Below, one piece after another: positions 1 through 5,582 of a stretch of DNA of 7,141 nucleotides. Source of the stretch: an uncultured Collinsella sp. (GTDB lineage Bacteria; Actinomycetota; Coriobacteriia; Coriobacteriales; Coriobacteriaceae); NCBI GenBank assembly GCA_900551625.1, contig URWZ01000079.1:1-7141 (forward strand), in the 5' to 3' direction. Below the pieces are notes generated by a model. That model saw only the letters and a list, made by a program, of their open reading frames with translations, was not told the origin of the DNA and searched no databases. The translations under genes were made by a program, and so were the position numbers. How positions within the stretch are numbered: position 1 is the stretch's first letter; every line of letters begins with the position of its first letter.

Positions 1-207
1 GCGCGCGTGTACATGATGGTCATCCACTACACGGGCCAGACCACGGGTGACGACATTGTGCGCGCCTTTGGCCGCACCAAGTTCACCGTCAAGTCCAAGA
101 CCATGCGCGGTGACAAGGTCGAGATGGCCGTCGAGGTGTTCTCGGACGATGTGGATATGCCCTATGCCGACGCCATCCGCGCGCTCGACGGCGTTTGCTC
201 GACCTGA
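1..207 (+). CDS. C-terminal end of a probable DUF4956-family membrane protein (5' truncated by window edge)
   Basis: The frame is open from base 1 and ends at TGA 205-207, giving the last 68 residues. The fragment has no membrane segment. It reads as a small alternating beta/alpha domain: a strand (VYMMVIHYTG), a helix (GDDIVRAFGR), then strands around FTVKSKTMRG and VEMAVEVFSD, and a last helix ending in IRALDGVCST. From memory, the VKSKT...G..VE...EV pattern followed by an I.AL..V helix resembles the cytoplasmic C-terminal domain of DUF4956 proteins. These are multi-pass membrane proteins often found near VTC-type polyphosphate polymerase and CotH-like genes. The fragment ends about nine residues earlier than I would expect for that family. 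The family call is tentative, but the reality of the coding frame is well supported by codon use. The gene probably has no functional link to the downstream sucrose locus. Confidence 0.6.
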   Translation, partial: ARVYMMVIHYTGQTTGDDIVRAFGRTKFTVKSKTMRGDKVEMAVEVFSDDVDMPYADAIRALDGVCST

Positions 208-217
208 GTGGGCCGAT

Positions 218-248
218 TTGGTTCGCATGCCGTCTTCACGGGTATCAT
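218..248 (+). promoter_or_regulatory. Candidate promoter of the LacI-family repressor gene
   Basis: A TTGGTT at 218-223 and a good -10 hexamer TATCAT at 243-248 are separated by 19 bp, slightly long for a sigma-70-type promoter. Transcription would start near 255, inside the operator at 251-264 and about 25 nt before the GTG start at 280. The placement is coherent with an autorepressed gene, but the -35 is weak and no experiment supports it. Confidence 0.4.
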
Positions 249-250
249 GG

Positions 251-264
251 TGAAAGCGATTTCA
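251..264 (+). promoter_or_regulatory. LacI-family operator O1 (autoregulatory site)
   Basis: TGAAAGCGATTTCA matches its own reverse complement at 12 of 14 positions around a central CpG, the hallmark of LacI-family operators. It matches the two sites upstream of the permease gene (1349-1362 and 1375-1388) at 12 of 14 positions. It lies just downstream of the -10 candidate (243-248) and upstream of the GTG at 280, where bound repressor would block initiation. This also argues that the repressor protein does not begin at the upstream in-frame GTG 208 or ATG 247. Confidence 0.65.
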
Positions 265-279
265 ACGACAGGGGTGCTC

Positions 280-1260
280 GTGGTAAAGATGAAGGATGTG
301 GCCGAGCTGGCCGGCGTTTCGAGCGCCGCCGTCTCGCGCTACCTCAACGGTGGATATATCTCGACGGACAAGGCCGAGCGCATTAAGAAGGCGATTGAGC
401 TGACCGGATACGTGCGGTCCAGCCAGGCTCGCGCGCTGCGCACCGGCTCCACCAGGCTCATCGGCGTCATCGTGCCCAAGATCAACTCGGAATCCGTGAG
501 CCGCATTACCGCCGGCATTGGCCAGGTGCTCGGTCACCGTGGCTACCAGATGCTGCTTGCAAACACCGACAACGCGGCCGATCGCGAGCTCGAATACCTC
601 GATTTGTTCCAAAACCACCCAGTTGATGGCATTGTGTTGGTTGCAACCATGATCACCGACGAGCACCATCGGGCGATTGAGTCGTGCCGCGTGCCCATCG
701 TTCTGATCGGCCAGAATGTCGAGGGCGCGGCGTGCGTCTATCACGACGATTACGAGGCCGCCTTTGAGCTGGGCCATGCGCTTGCGGGCCGTGTGGACGG
801 CAAGATTGCCTACATTGGAGTTACCGAGGAGGACCGCGCGGCCGGCTATGACCGCCGTCGCGGTTTTGAGGCCGGCTTGCGCGCCGCGGGTGACCCGCTC
901 GATGCCGCCTTGATTCGCCTGGGCTCGTTTACGCTCGACTCGGGCTATGGTGCGGCGAGTGAGCTGCTTTCCGTCGCTCCCGATGTTTCGTTTATCGCCT
1001 GCGCGACCGACACCATGGCGGCGGGCGCGCTGCGCGCCATCGACGAGGTTCGAGGCATGGGCGAGGGCATACACCGCGTAAGCGGTTTTGGCGACAACGC
1101 GTTTTTGCGCGCGCTGACGGGCGGCATTCCCACCGTGCATTATGGCTACCTGACCAGTGGCGTCGAGGCGACCAACATGTTGCTCAACACGCTCGATGGC
1201 GTGGAGGGGGAGAGCGGTCTCAAGACACTCAAGCTCGGCCATCAGCTTATGAATGTCTAG
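280..1260 (+). CDS. LacI-family transcriptional repressor, probable sucrose operon regulator (ScrR-like)
   Basis: This 326-residue protein has the usual length and layout of the LacI/GalR family. The N-terminal helix-turn-helix is at about residues 4-24 (MKDVAELAGVSSAAVSRYLN). The hinge is at about 44-58 and includes Q-A-R-A-L, where Leu53 would intercalate into the central CpG of the operator. A type-1 periplasmic-binding-protein-like effector domain runs from about residue 60 (LIGVIVPKI) to the end. I chose GTG 280 because it gives the canonical N-terminus, has AGGGG at 270-274 five bases upstream, and leaves operator O1 outside the coding region. GTG 208, ATG 247 and ATG 289 are in-frame alternatives. 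The gene precedes a sucrose-type PTS permease and a GH32 hydrolase, and matching operators sit in front of both itself and the permease. It is therefore inferred to be an autoregulated local repressor. The inducing sugar cannot be read from the sequence. Confidence 0.92.
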   Translation: MVKMKDVAELAGVSSAAVSRYLNGGYISTDKAERIKKAIELTGYVRSSQARALRTGSTRLIGVIVPKINSESVSRITAGIGQVLGHRGYQMLLANTDNAADRELEYLDLFQNHPVDGIVLVATMITDEHHRAIESCRVPIVLIGQNVEGAACVYHDDYEAAFELGHALAGRVDGKIAYIGVTEEDRAAGYDRRRGFEAGLRAAGDPLDAALIRLGSFTLDSGYGAASELLSVAPDVSFIACATDTMAAGALRAIDEVRGMGEGIHRVSGFGDNAFLRALTGGIPTVHYGYLTSGVEATNMLLNTLDGVEGESGLKTLKLGHQLMNV

Positions 1261-1343
1261 GTCTTGGGCACGTCTGTCTGCCTCTAAGTCGCCTTGTTTT
1301 GCCGTAAAACTACCATTCGCCGGCTTTTTCCTACCGTTCACCC

Positions 1344-1349
1344 TACTAT
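1344..1349 (+). promoter_or_regulatory. Candidate -10 box of the permease-hydrolase operon
   Basis: TACTAT matches the -10 consensus at five of six bases and abuts operator O2, so transcription would start near 1356 inside that operator. No convincing -35 hexamer lies 16-18 bp upstream (bases 1320-1327 read CCGGCTTT). The promoter is either weak or activator-aided, or I have mis-assigned it. The rest of 1261-1343 shows no gene and no clear terminator for the repressor gene. Confidence 0.35.
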
Positions 1350-1362
1350 GAAAACGATTACA
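1349..1362 (+). promoter_or_regulatory. LacI-family operator O2
   Basis: TGAAAACGATTACA is an imperfect palindrome (10 of 14 positions) centred on CpG at 1355-1356. It is the first of two identical copies; identity extends to the next base (G), making a 15-bp direct repeat with 1375-1389. It overlaps the candidate -10 and start point of the permease operon. It also fits the catabolite-responsive element consensus TGWAANCGNTNWCA, so a global CcpA-like protein is an alternative binder. The matching site at the local repressor's own start makes local control more likely. Confidence 0.7.
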
Positions 1363-1374
1363 GACATATGAAAC

Positions 1375-1388
1375 TGAAAACGATTACA
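1375..1388 (+). promoter_or_regulatory. LacI-family operator O3
   Basis: This is the second exact copy of TGAAAACGATTACA, 26 bp downstream of O2 centre to centre. It lies in the predicted 5' untranslated region of the permease gene, where bound repressor would act as a roadblock or cooperate with O2. It has the same central CpG and palindrome as O2. Confidence 0.7.
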
Positions 1389-1408
1389 GTGTAAGTGTCA
1401 AAGATGGC

Positions 1409-1426
1409 CGGGTGCACATGCGCCCG
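1409..1426 (+). other. Small leader hairpin just upstream of the permease ribosome binding site
   Basis: CGGGTGC (1409-1415) and GCGCCCG (1420-1426) can form a seven-pair stem with one G-U pair around the loop ACAT. It ends two bases before the GGAGG at 1429-1433. It could influence access to the ribosome binding site, but stems this small occur by chance in G/C-rich DNA. Confidence 0.3.
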
Positions 1427-1444
1427 TTGGAGGAAAGGGAAGTC

Positions 1445-2845
1445 ATGGACTACCGCAAATCAGCCCAAGAGGTGCTCGACAACATCGGTGGCGCCGACAA
1501 CGTTGTTTCGGCTGCGCACTGCGCCACGCGTCTTCGCCTGGTGATTGCCGATAATTCCAAGGTTAACAAGGAGGCCATCGAGAACGTCGACGGCGCCAAG
1601 GGCGTCTTTGAGGCCCAGGGCCAGCTCCAGATTATTTTTGGCACCGGCACCGTCAACAAGGTCTACGAGGAGTTCATCGCGCTCAGCGGCGTCGAGGCTG
1701 CCACCAAGGCCGAGGTCAAGGAGGCCGCGGCTCAGCAGCAGAACATCTTTATGCGTGCCATTAAGGTGCTCGGCGATGTCTTTGTCCCCATCATCCCCGC
1801 CATCGTGGCTTCGGGCCTGCTGCTGGGCATTATGAGCGCCCTCAATTTTATGGCCTCCAACGGCTTTATCGCGCTCGATACCAATAACTTTATCTACAAG
1901 ATTGCCGACCTGGTCTCGGGCACGTCCTTTGGCATTCTGCAGATCCTGATCGGCTACTCCGCCGCTAAGGCCTTTGGCGCCAACCCGTATCTGGGCGCTG
2001 TCGTCGGCGGTGCGTTCATCAACTCCTCGCTGCAGAGCGCTTACACGGTTGCCTCCGAGGGCGTTCAGACCATGGTCACCGTCATTCCCGGCGTGTACAG
2101 CTTTGAGTGGGTCGGCTATCAGGGCCATGTGATCCCCATCGTCATCGCCTGCGCCATTCTGGCCTTCCTCGAGAAGCGCCTGCACAAGATCGTTCCCGAG
2201 ATGTTCGACCTCTTTGTGACCCCGCTTGTCTCCGTGTTCGTGACCGTGCTCGTGACGCTCGTTGCCGTCGGCCCCATCTTCGTGTGGGCCGAGAACGCCA
2301 TCCTCGGTCTGATCCAGGCCCTGCTGACCCTGCCCTTCGGCATCGGTTCCTTTATCGTCGGTCTGTTCTATGCCCCCACGGTCGTTACCGGTATCCACCA
2401 GATGTACACCGCCATCGACCTGGGCCAGCTCGCCCAGTACGGTGTGACCTACTGGCTGCCCATTGCCAGCGCTGCCAATATCGCCCAGGGTGGCGCAGCG
2501 CTCGCCGTTGCCTTTAAAACCCGCGATGCCAAGATCAAGGGCCTGGCGCTTCCTTCGGCTCTGTCCGCCTTCATGGGTATTACCGAGCCGGCCATCTTTG
2601 GTGTGAACCTGCGCTTCTTTAAGCCCTTCATCGCCGGCTGCATTGGCGGCGGTTGCGGTGCCCTGGTCTGCGCGCTCACCTCGCTTGCTGCTTCCGGCAC
2701 GGGCGTCACCGGTATCTTCGGTATCCTGCTGTGCCTGGCCCAACCCGTGCAGTACGCGATCATGTTCGCGGTCGCCGCGCTGGTTTCCTTTGGCGTCTCG
2801 TTTGTCCTGTACAAGGACGAGCCCAAGGCTTTCGAGCAGGCCTAA
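1445..2845 (+). CDS. scrA: Sucrose-type PTS permease, fused EIIBC (glucose/sucrose superfamily)
   Basis: This 466-residue membrane protein imports and phosphorylates a sugar, most likely sucrose given its GH32 partner. The N-terminal EIIB domain (about residues 4-82) carries the phosphorylated cysteine Cys26 in the signature H-C-A-T-R-L-R. A charged linker (about 84-100) leads into the EIIC domain, a run of hydrophobic segments from about residue 107 (VPIIPAIVASGLLLGI) to the C-terminus. EIIC motifs include VTGIHQMY with Gly316-Ile-His318 and GITEPAIFG at 378-386. No EIIA domain follows; the protein ends at the last membrane segment. I chose ATG 1445 because GGAGG (1429-1433) and AGGGA precede it and it gives the standard EIIB start; in-frame GTG 1412 and ATG 1418 lack such a site. 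Codon use is strongly biased (AAC, GTC, ATC, CTG), suggesting high expression. Family and PTS role are firm. Sucrose specificity is inferred from context; trehalose or beta-glucoside transport is less likely. Confidence 0.9.
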   Translation: MDYRKSAQEVLDNIGGADNVVSAAHCATRLRLVIADNSKVNKEAIENVDGAKGVFEAQGQLQIIFGTGTVNKVYEEFIALSGVEAATKAEVKEAAAQQQNIFMRAIKVLGDVFVPIIPAIVASGLLLGIMSALNFMASNGFIALDTNNFIYKIADLVSGTSFGILQILIGYSAAKAFGANPYLGAVVGGAFINSSLQSAYTVASEGVQTMVTVIPGVYSFEWVGYQGHVIPIVIACAILAFLEKRLHKIVPEMFDLFVTPLVSVFVTVLVTLVAVGPIFVWAENAILGLIQALLTLPFGIGSFIVGLFYAPTVVTGIHQMYTAIDLGQLAQYGVTYWLPIASAANIAQGGAALAVAFKTRDAKIKGLALPSALSAFMGITEPAIFGVNLRFFKPFIAGCIGGGCGALVCALTSLAASGTGVTGIFGILLCLAQPVQYAIMFAVAALVSFGVSFVLYKDEPKAFEQA

Positions 2846-2866
2846 GAGCTTTTGATTGAGGGAATG

Positions 2867-2899
2867 CCCGCGGGCTGTATGCTCGCGGGTGTTTCCCGC
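2867..2899 (+). terminator. Three-segment hairpin region between permease and hydrolase genes (weak terminator or attenuator candidate)
   Basis: CCCGCGGGC (2867-2875) can pair with GCTCGCGGG (2881-2889) in a nine-pair stem with one G-U pair and the loop TGTAT. It is followed only by the short T-rich stretch TGTTT (2890-2894). The downstream arm can instead pair with CCCGC (2895-2899) through the loop TGTTT, so two mutually exclusive hairpins exist. The weak U-tract suggests partial termination or 3'-end stabilisation of the permease mRNA rather than full termination. No promoter is visible between here and 2940, so the hydrolase gene probably depends on read-through. Confidence 0.45.
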
Positions 2900-2939
2900 A
2901 TCTGGCGCCTTGTAACTTTCGATCCGTTAGGACTTTGAT

Positions 2940-4481
2940 ATGTCTAATGCACTTGGTCGCGACCTTGCAAAGCTGGTCGCCGCTGTTGACGCCGCCGCCT
3001 TTGAGTGCGGTCATGGCGCGTATGGCCAGCGCTTCCACATTATGCCGCCGGCGGGTTGGCTCAACGACCCCAACGGTCTTTGCCAGGCGGGCGGCGTGTT
3101 CCATGCCTATTTTCAGTATGGGCCGTTTGATGTCGAGGGTGGCGTTAAGGTCTGGGGCCATGCGACGAGCCGCGACCTTATGAAGTGGGAATATGTTGGA
3201 GCGCCGTTGCTTCCCGACGAGCCGTTCGACTGTCATGGCGTGTATTCGGGCTCCGCGCTTGCCGAGGACGGTCGCATTCGCGTGCTGTACACAGGCAACG
3301 TGAAGCTATCCGATGCGGACGGGACGTACGACTACGTCAATACCGGCCGCCGCGCCGATACTGTTTATGTCGAGAGCGTTGATGGCCTTGCCGGTCGGGA
3401 GTTCAGCCAAAAGCGCGTGGTGCTGGCGTCCGATGATTATCCCGAGGATTTGACCTGCCATGTGCGCGATCCCAAGGTATGGCGTGACGCGGACGGGCGT
3501 TATCACATGGTGCTGGGCGCCCGTCGTCGCGTGGATGGGCCGCATGTCGAGAGCCGTTTTTGTGCGATGCACGGCGAGGGTGCCGGGCGCGATGTGGGCG
3601 AGATCCTGGTGTATGGCTCGGCCGATATGCTGAGCTGGGAGCTCGAGACCCGTGTGTCTACGCCCGAGCGTTTTGGCTTTATGTGGGAGTGCCCGGGGTA
3701 TCTTGAGCTTAAGGCCGATGACGGTGTGCCGGTGAAGTTCCTGTCCTTCTCTCCTCAGGGGCTCGAGGGCGGTCGTTGGGACCGCGGCAACGTATACGCT
3801 GCTGGCTACATGCCTGTAACGGGCGACATTACCGGTGGTGACGGTACCTATGAGCCGGGCGAATTCCGCCTGTGGGACGCCGGTTTTGACTTCTATGCTC
3901 CGCAGGAGTTCACGGCCGAGGACGGTCGCCACATTCTGATCGGCTGGATGGGCATGCCCGATGAACCGACCTATGGCAACGCACCCACCGTGGTGTGCGG
4001 CTGGCAGCACTGCATGACGGTGCCGCGTGAGCTTACAGCCGGTGCCGGCGGCGTGGTGCTGCAGCAACCGGCGCGTGAGATCGAGCGCCATTATGCCTCG
4101 GTGCGTGTGGGGGAGGGCTCGTTGGAGGTTGCCGGCGATACCTGCTTTGACGTTATTTCTAGCGGTATCGACGGCGCATTTACCGCGACCGTTGATGGCG
4201 AGCTGCAGCTGGCGTTTGTGCCCGCCGAGGGCGAGCTCCCCGCGCGCTTTGAGATGCGATTTACCGATGAGGGTCGCGCTTCTGCCGGCTGCGGTCGTAC
4301 TGTGCGCTGGGAGCCCGTCGACGAGGTGCGCAACGTGCGCATTGTTGGCGATGTTTCGTCGGTCGAGGTGTTTGTGAACGATGGCGCACTCGTGTTTTCG
4401 ACGCGCATCTATCCCGAGGCCTATGGCGTGTCCGTTGACGCTCCGGGTGCGAGCGTGAACTATCATGCGCTCAGCATCTAG
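2940..4481 (+). CDS. scrB: Sucrose-6-phosphate hydrolase, glycoside hydrolase family 32
   Basis: This 513-residue protein has no signal peptide and is predicted cytoplasmic. It would cleave sucrose-6-phosphate, made by the upstream permease, into glucose-6-phosphate and fructose. The five-bladed propeller domain carries the three GH32 catalytic motifs: WLNDPNG at 40-46 (nucleophile Asp43), RDP at 176-178 (transition-state stabiliser Asp177) and ECP at 250-252 (acid/base Glu250). YSGSA at 102-106 is the usual substrate-pocket motif. The C-terminal beta-sandwich (about 370-513) ends with the familiar SSVEVFVNDG...FSTRIYP pattern. ATG 2940 has AGGA at 2929-2932 seven bases upstream. Residues about 195-220 (R/H/G-rich) look like an extra loop relative to the usual family spacing between the VLGA strand and the ILVYGSADM strand. 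The gene lies 94 bp after the permease, in the same orientation, and ends just before a strong terminator. Family is certain; the phosphorylated substrate is inferred from the PTS neighbour. Confidence 0.95.
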   Translation: MSNALGRDLAKLVAAVDAAAFECGHGAYGQRFHIMPPAGWLNDPNGLCQAGGVFHAYFQYGPFDVEGGVKVWGHATSRDLMKWEYVGAPLLPDEPFDCHGVYSGSALAEDGRIRVLYTGNVKLSDADGTYDYVNTGRRADTVYVESVDGLAGREFSQKRVVLASDDYPEDLTCHVRDPKVWRDADGRYHMVLGARRRVDGPHVESRFCAMHGEGAGRDVGEILVYGSADMLSWELETRVSTPERFGFMWECPGYLELKADDGVPVKFLSFSPQGLEGGRWDRGNVYAAGYMPVTGDITGGDGTYEPGEFRLWDAGFDFYAPQEFTAEDGRHILIGWMGMPDEPTYGNAPTVVCGWQHCMTVPRELTAGAGGVVLQQPAREIERHYASVRVGEGSLEVAGDTCFDVISSGIDGAFTATVDGELQLAFVPAEGELPARFEMRFTDEGRASAGCGRTVRWEPVDEVRNVRIVGDVSSVEVFVNDGALVFSTRIYPEAYGVSVDAPGASVNYHALSI

Positions 4482-4503
4482 GCGATTCGTCGCATATCGG
4501 CGC

Positions 4504-4509
4504 TATACT
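4504..4509 (+). promoter_or_regulatory. Candidate -10 box (TATACT) ahead of the terminator hairpin
   Basis: TATACT is a five-of-six match to the -10 consensus, but the bases 17-18 bp upstream (GGCGAT region) are not a -35. A transcript would start near 4516 and enter the 13-bp hairpin at once. This is the only promoter-like element between the hydrolase stop and the PLP-fold gene at 4578. Confidence 0.25.
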
Positions 4510-4519
4510 GCAGCCGTTG

Positions 4520-4559
4520 CCCACGATGCGGGGAACACCCGCATCGTGGGTTTTTGTTT
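4520..4559 (+). terminator. Strong rho-independent terminator after the sucrose operon
   Basis: CCCACGATGCGGG (4520-4532) and CCCGCATCGTGGG (4538-4550) form a perfect 13-bp stem with the loop GAACA, followed directly by TTTTTGTTT (4551-4559). It lies 38 bp after the hydrolase stop codon and should end the permease-hydrolase transcript efficiently. Confidence 0.92.
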
Positions 4560-4577
4560 ATGAAGGGACGGTGCCGT

Positions 4578-5582
4578 GTGGATGTGCAGCAGCTAGAAGA
4601 GACTTGGGCTTTGAGGGCCGGCGCGCGTGAGGCGCGGTTGCTTGCGGGCCCGCATGTGCCGGTTGCTCTGTCGCAGCTGGGAATTGTGCGTCCCGGTGAC
4701 CGCCTGGTCGCGTTTGCCGATGACTTTGCCGATACGTTTGCGAGCGGCTTTGATGCCTGCGACGTGGCTATGGTGGGTGAGCCGTCGGTTGCAGCGTTTG
4801 TCGCCGCGTCCGAGAACTTTGATGCTTCGTTTGATGCCGAGGGGCCGCACCTGTGGTGGTTTGTGAACTCAATCGGCGGCTTTGGCCTGTGTGTGCCCGA
4901 TCTGCGTGCGCTGGGTCGGGCGGCGCGTGAGGCCCATGCGTTGCTGGTTGTGGACAACACCGTGGCGTCGGCTTTTGGCTGCGATCCGCTGCGTCTGGGT
5001 GCTGCGCTGTCCCTCGAGGCGCTCGACCGCGTGTGCGCCGGTGATGCTTCACGCAAGTTGGTTGCCGTATCGGTTGCGCGCTCGCAGCTTAAGCGCCATC
5101 GTGTGGATGCTGCCGCCGCGTGCACATATGCCCTGTTTGAGGACTGCGGCTTGGCAAAGCTTAATTTGCCTGCTGACGAGGCCGGTGTGCTGGAGCGCGG
5201 GCTGGACTCGCTCAATACCCGCATGCAGGCACACTTCGACCGCGCCCGTGCGCTGGCCGAGTATCTGGTCGCCAACGAGATGGTGCGCAACGTGCGCTAT
5301 CCCGGACTGAGCTCGCATCCTGACCATGCGGTTGCAACGGGAATCCTCGAGCATGGTTTTGGCCCGGCAGTTGAATTTGACCTTATCGAGCGTAGCGCGG
5401 GAGAGCTGTTCGACGCTTTGCCGGGGGAGTTTCGCACATCGCCTGCCGGCGGCGCAACGACGCGCCTTTCGGCCCCACGCGGCAAGCAGGGGGGCACCAT
5501 CCGTCTCTTCGCCGGCACCGACGACCCCTTGACGGTAGCCGCCACCCTAGATAACGCCCTCCGCCAATTAGCTACTCTTTGA
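4578..5582 (+). CDS. Divergent, N-terminally short Cys/Met-metabolism PLP-fold protein, probable pseudoenzyme
   Basis: This 334-residue protein belongs to the cystathionine gamma-synthase/lyase family, whose enzymes are about 380-400 residues. Family landmarks are PGD at 39-41, VVDNT at 124-128 (Asp126 would face the PLP pyridine nitrogen), an RM.(A/R)H-type helix at 215-219, YPGL.SHPDH at 241-250, GFG at 260-262 and IRLFAG at 308-313 (Arg309 would bind the substrate carboxylate). The first ~50 residues, with the YSR/GNPT element that contacts PLP across the dimer, are absent, and no room upstream could encode them. Aligned by eye to E. coli MetB, the lysine motif HSCTK falls on E-A-L-D-R, with Arg151 in place of the Schiff-base lysine. 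The SPSNP loop reads S-I-G-G-F and the glycine loop reads A-G-P-H-V. Start GTG 4578 follows AAGGGA (4563-4568) by nine bases; ATG 4560 lies in the terminator U-tract. Membership is fairly sure. Any activity or role is unknown. Confidence 0.75.
   Translation: MDVQQLEETWALRAGAREARLLAGPHVPVALSQLGIVRPGDRLVAFADDFADTFASGFDACDVAMVGEPSVAAFVAASENFDASFDAEGPHLWWFVNSIGGFGLCVPDLRALGRAAREAHALLVVDNTVASAFGCDPLRLGAALSLEALDRVCAGDASRKLVAVSVARSQLKRHRVDAAAACTYALFEDCGLAKLNLPADEAGVLERGLDSLNTRMQAHFDRARALAEYLVANEMVRNVRYPGLSSHPDHAVATGILEHGFGPAVEFDLIERSAGELFDALPGEFRTSPAGGATTRLSAPRGKQGGTIRLFAGTDDPLTVAATLDNALRQLATL

Noticed and set aside
195..253. Possible frameshift truncating the upstream DUF4956-like protein
   Set aside because: The alternative frames after 195 do not continue with residues resembling the family's C-terminus, so the TGA at 205-207 is taken as the natural stop.
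262..1341. Long minus-strand open frame of 359 codons opposite the repressor gene
   Set aside because: It is a G/C-driven shadow of the plus-strand gene. Its translation is low-complexity and rich in Gly, Arg, Ala and His with no recognisable domain, while the plus strand is a clear LacI protein.
1349..1388. CcpA catabolite-responsive elements instead of local operators
   Set aside because: The sites fit that consensus too. However, the matching site at the local repressor's own start and the encoded LacI protein explain all three sites without invoking a regulator not seen here. The alternative is kept only as a caveat.
1460..2743. Long minus-strand open frame of 427 codons opposite the permease gene
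   Set aside because: The translation is rich in Gly, Asp, His and Gln with no family resemblance, as expected antisense to a strongly codon-biased gene. It is mutually exclusive with a certain PTS permease.
2913..2929. TAAC...GTTA partial palindrome upstream of the hydrolase gene as a fourth repressor operator
   Set aside because: Only the outer four bases match, the centre is not a symmetric CpG, and it shares little with the 14-bp operators at 251, 1349 and 1375.
3306..4466. Long minus-strand open frame of 386 codons opposite the hydrolase gene
   Set aside because: It is a shadow frame without motif, ribosome binding site or promoter support. The plus strand encodes all GH32 motifs.
4478..5290. 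Minus-strand open frame of 270 codons opposite the PLP-fold gene
   Set aside because: It has a Ser/Arg/Ala-rich composition and no domain, and it runs through the terminator region. The plus strand aligns with a known fold over its whole length.
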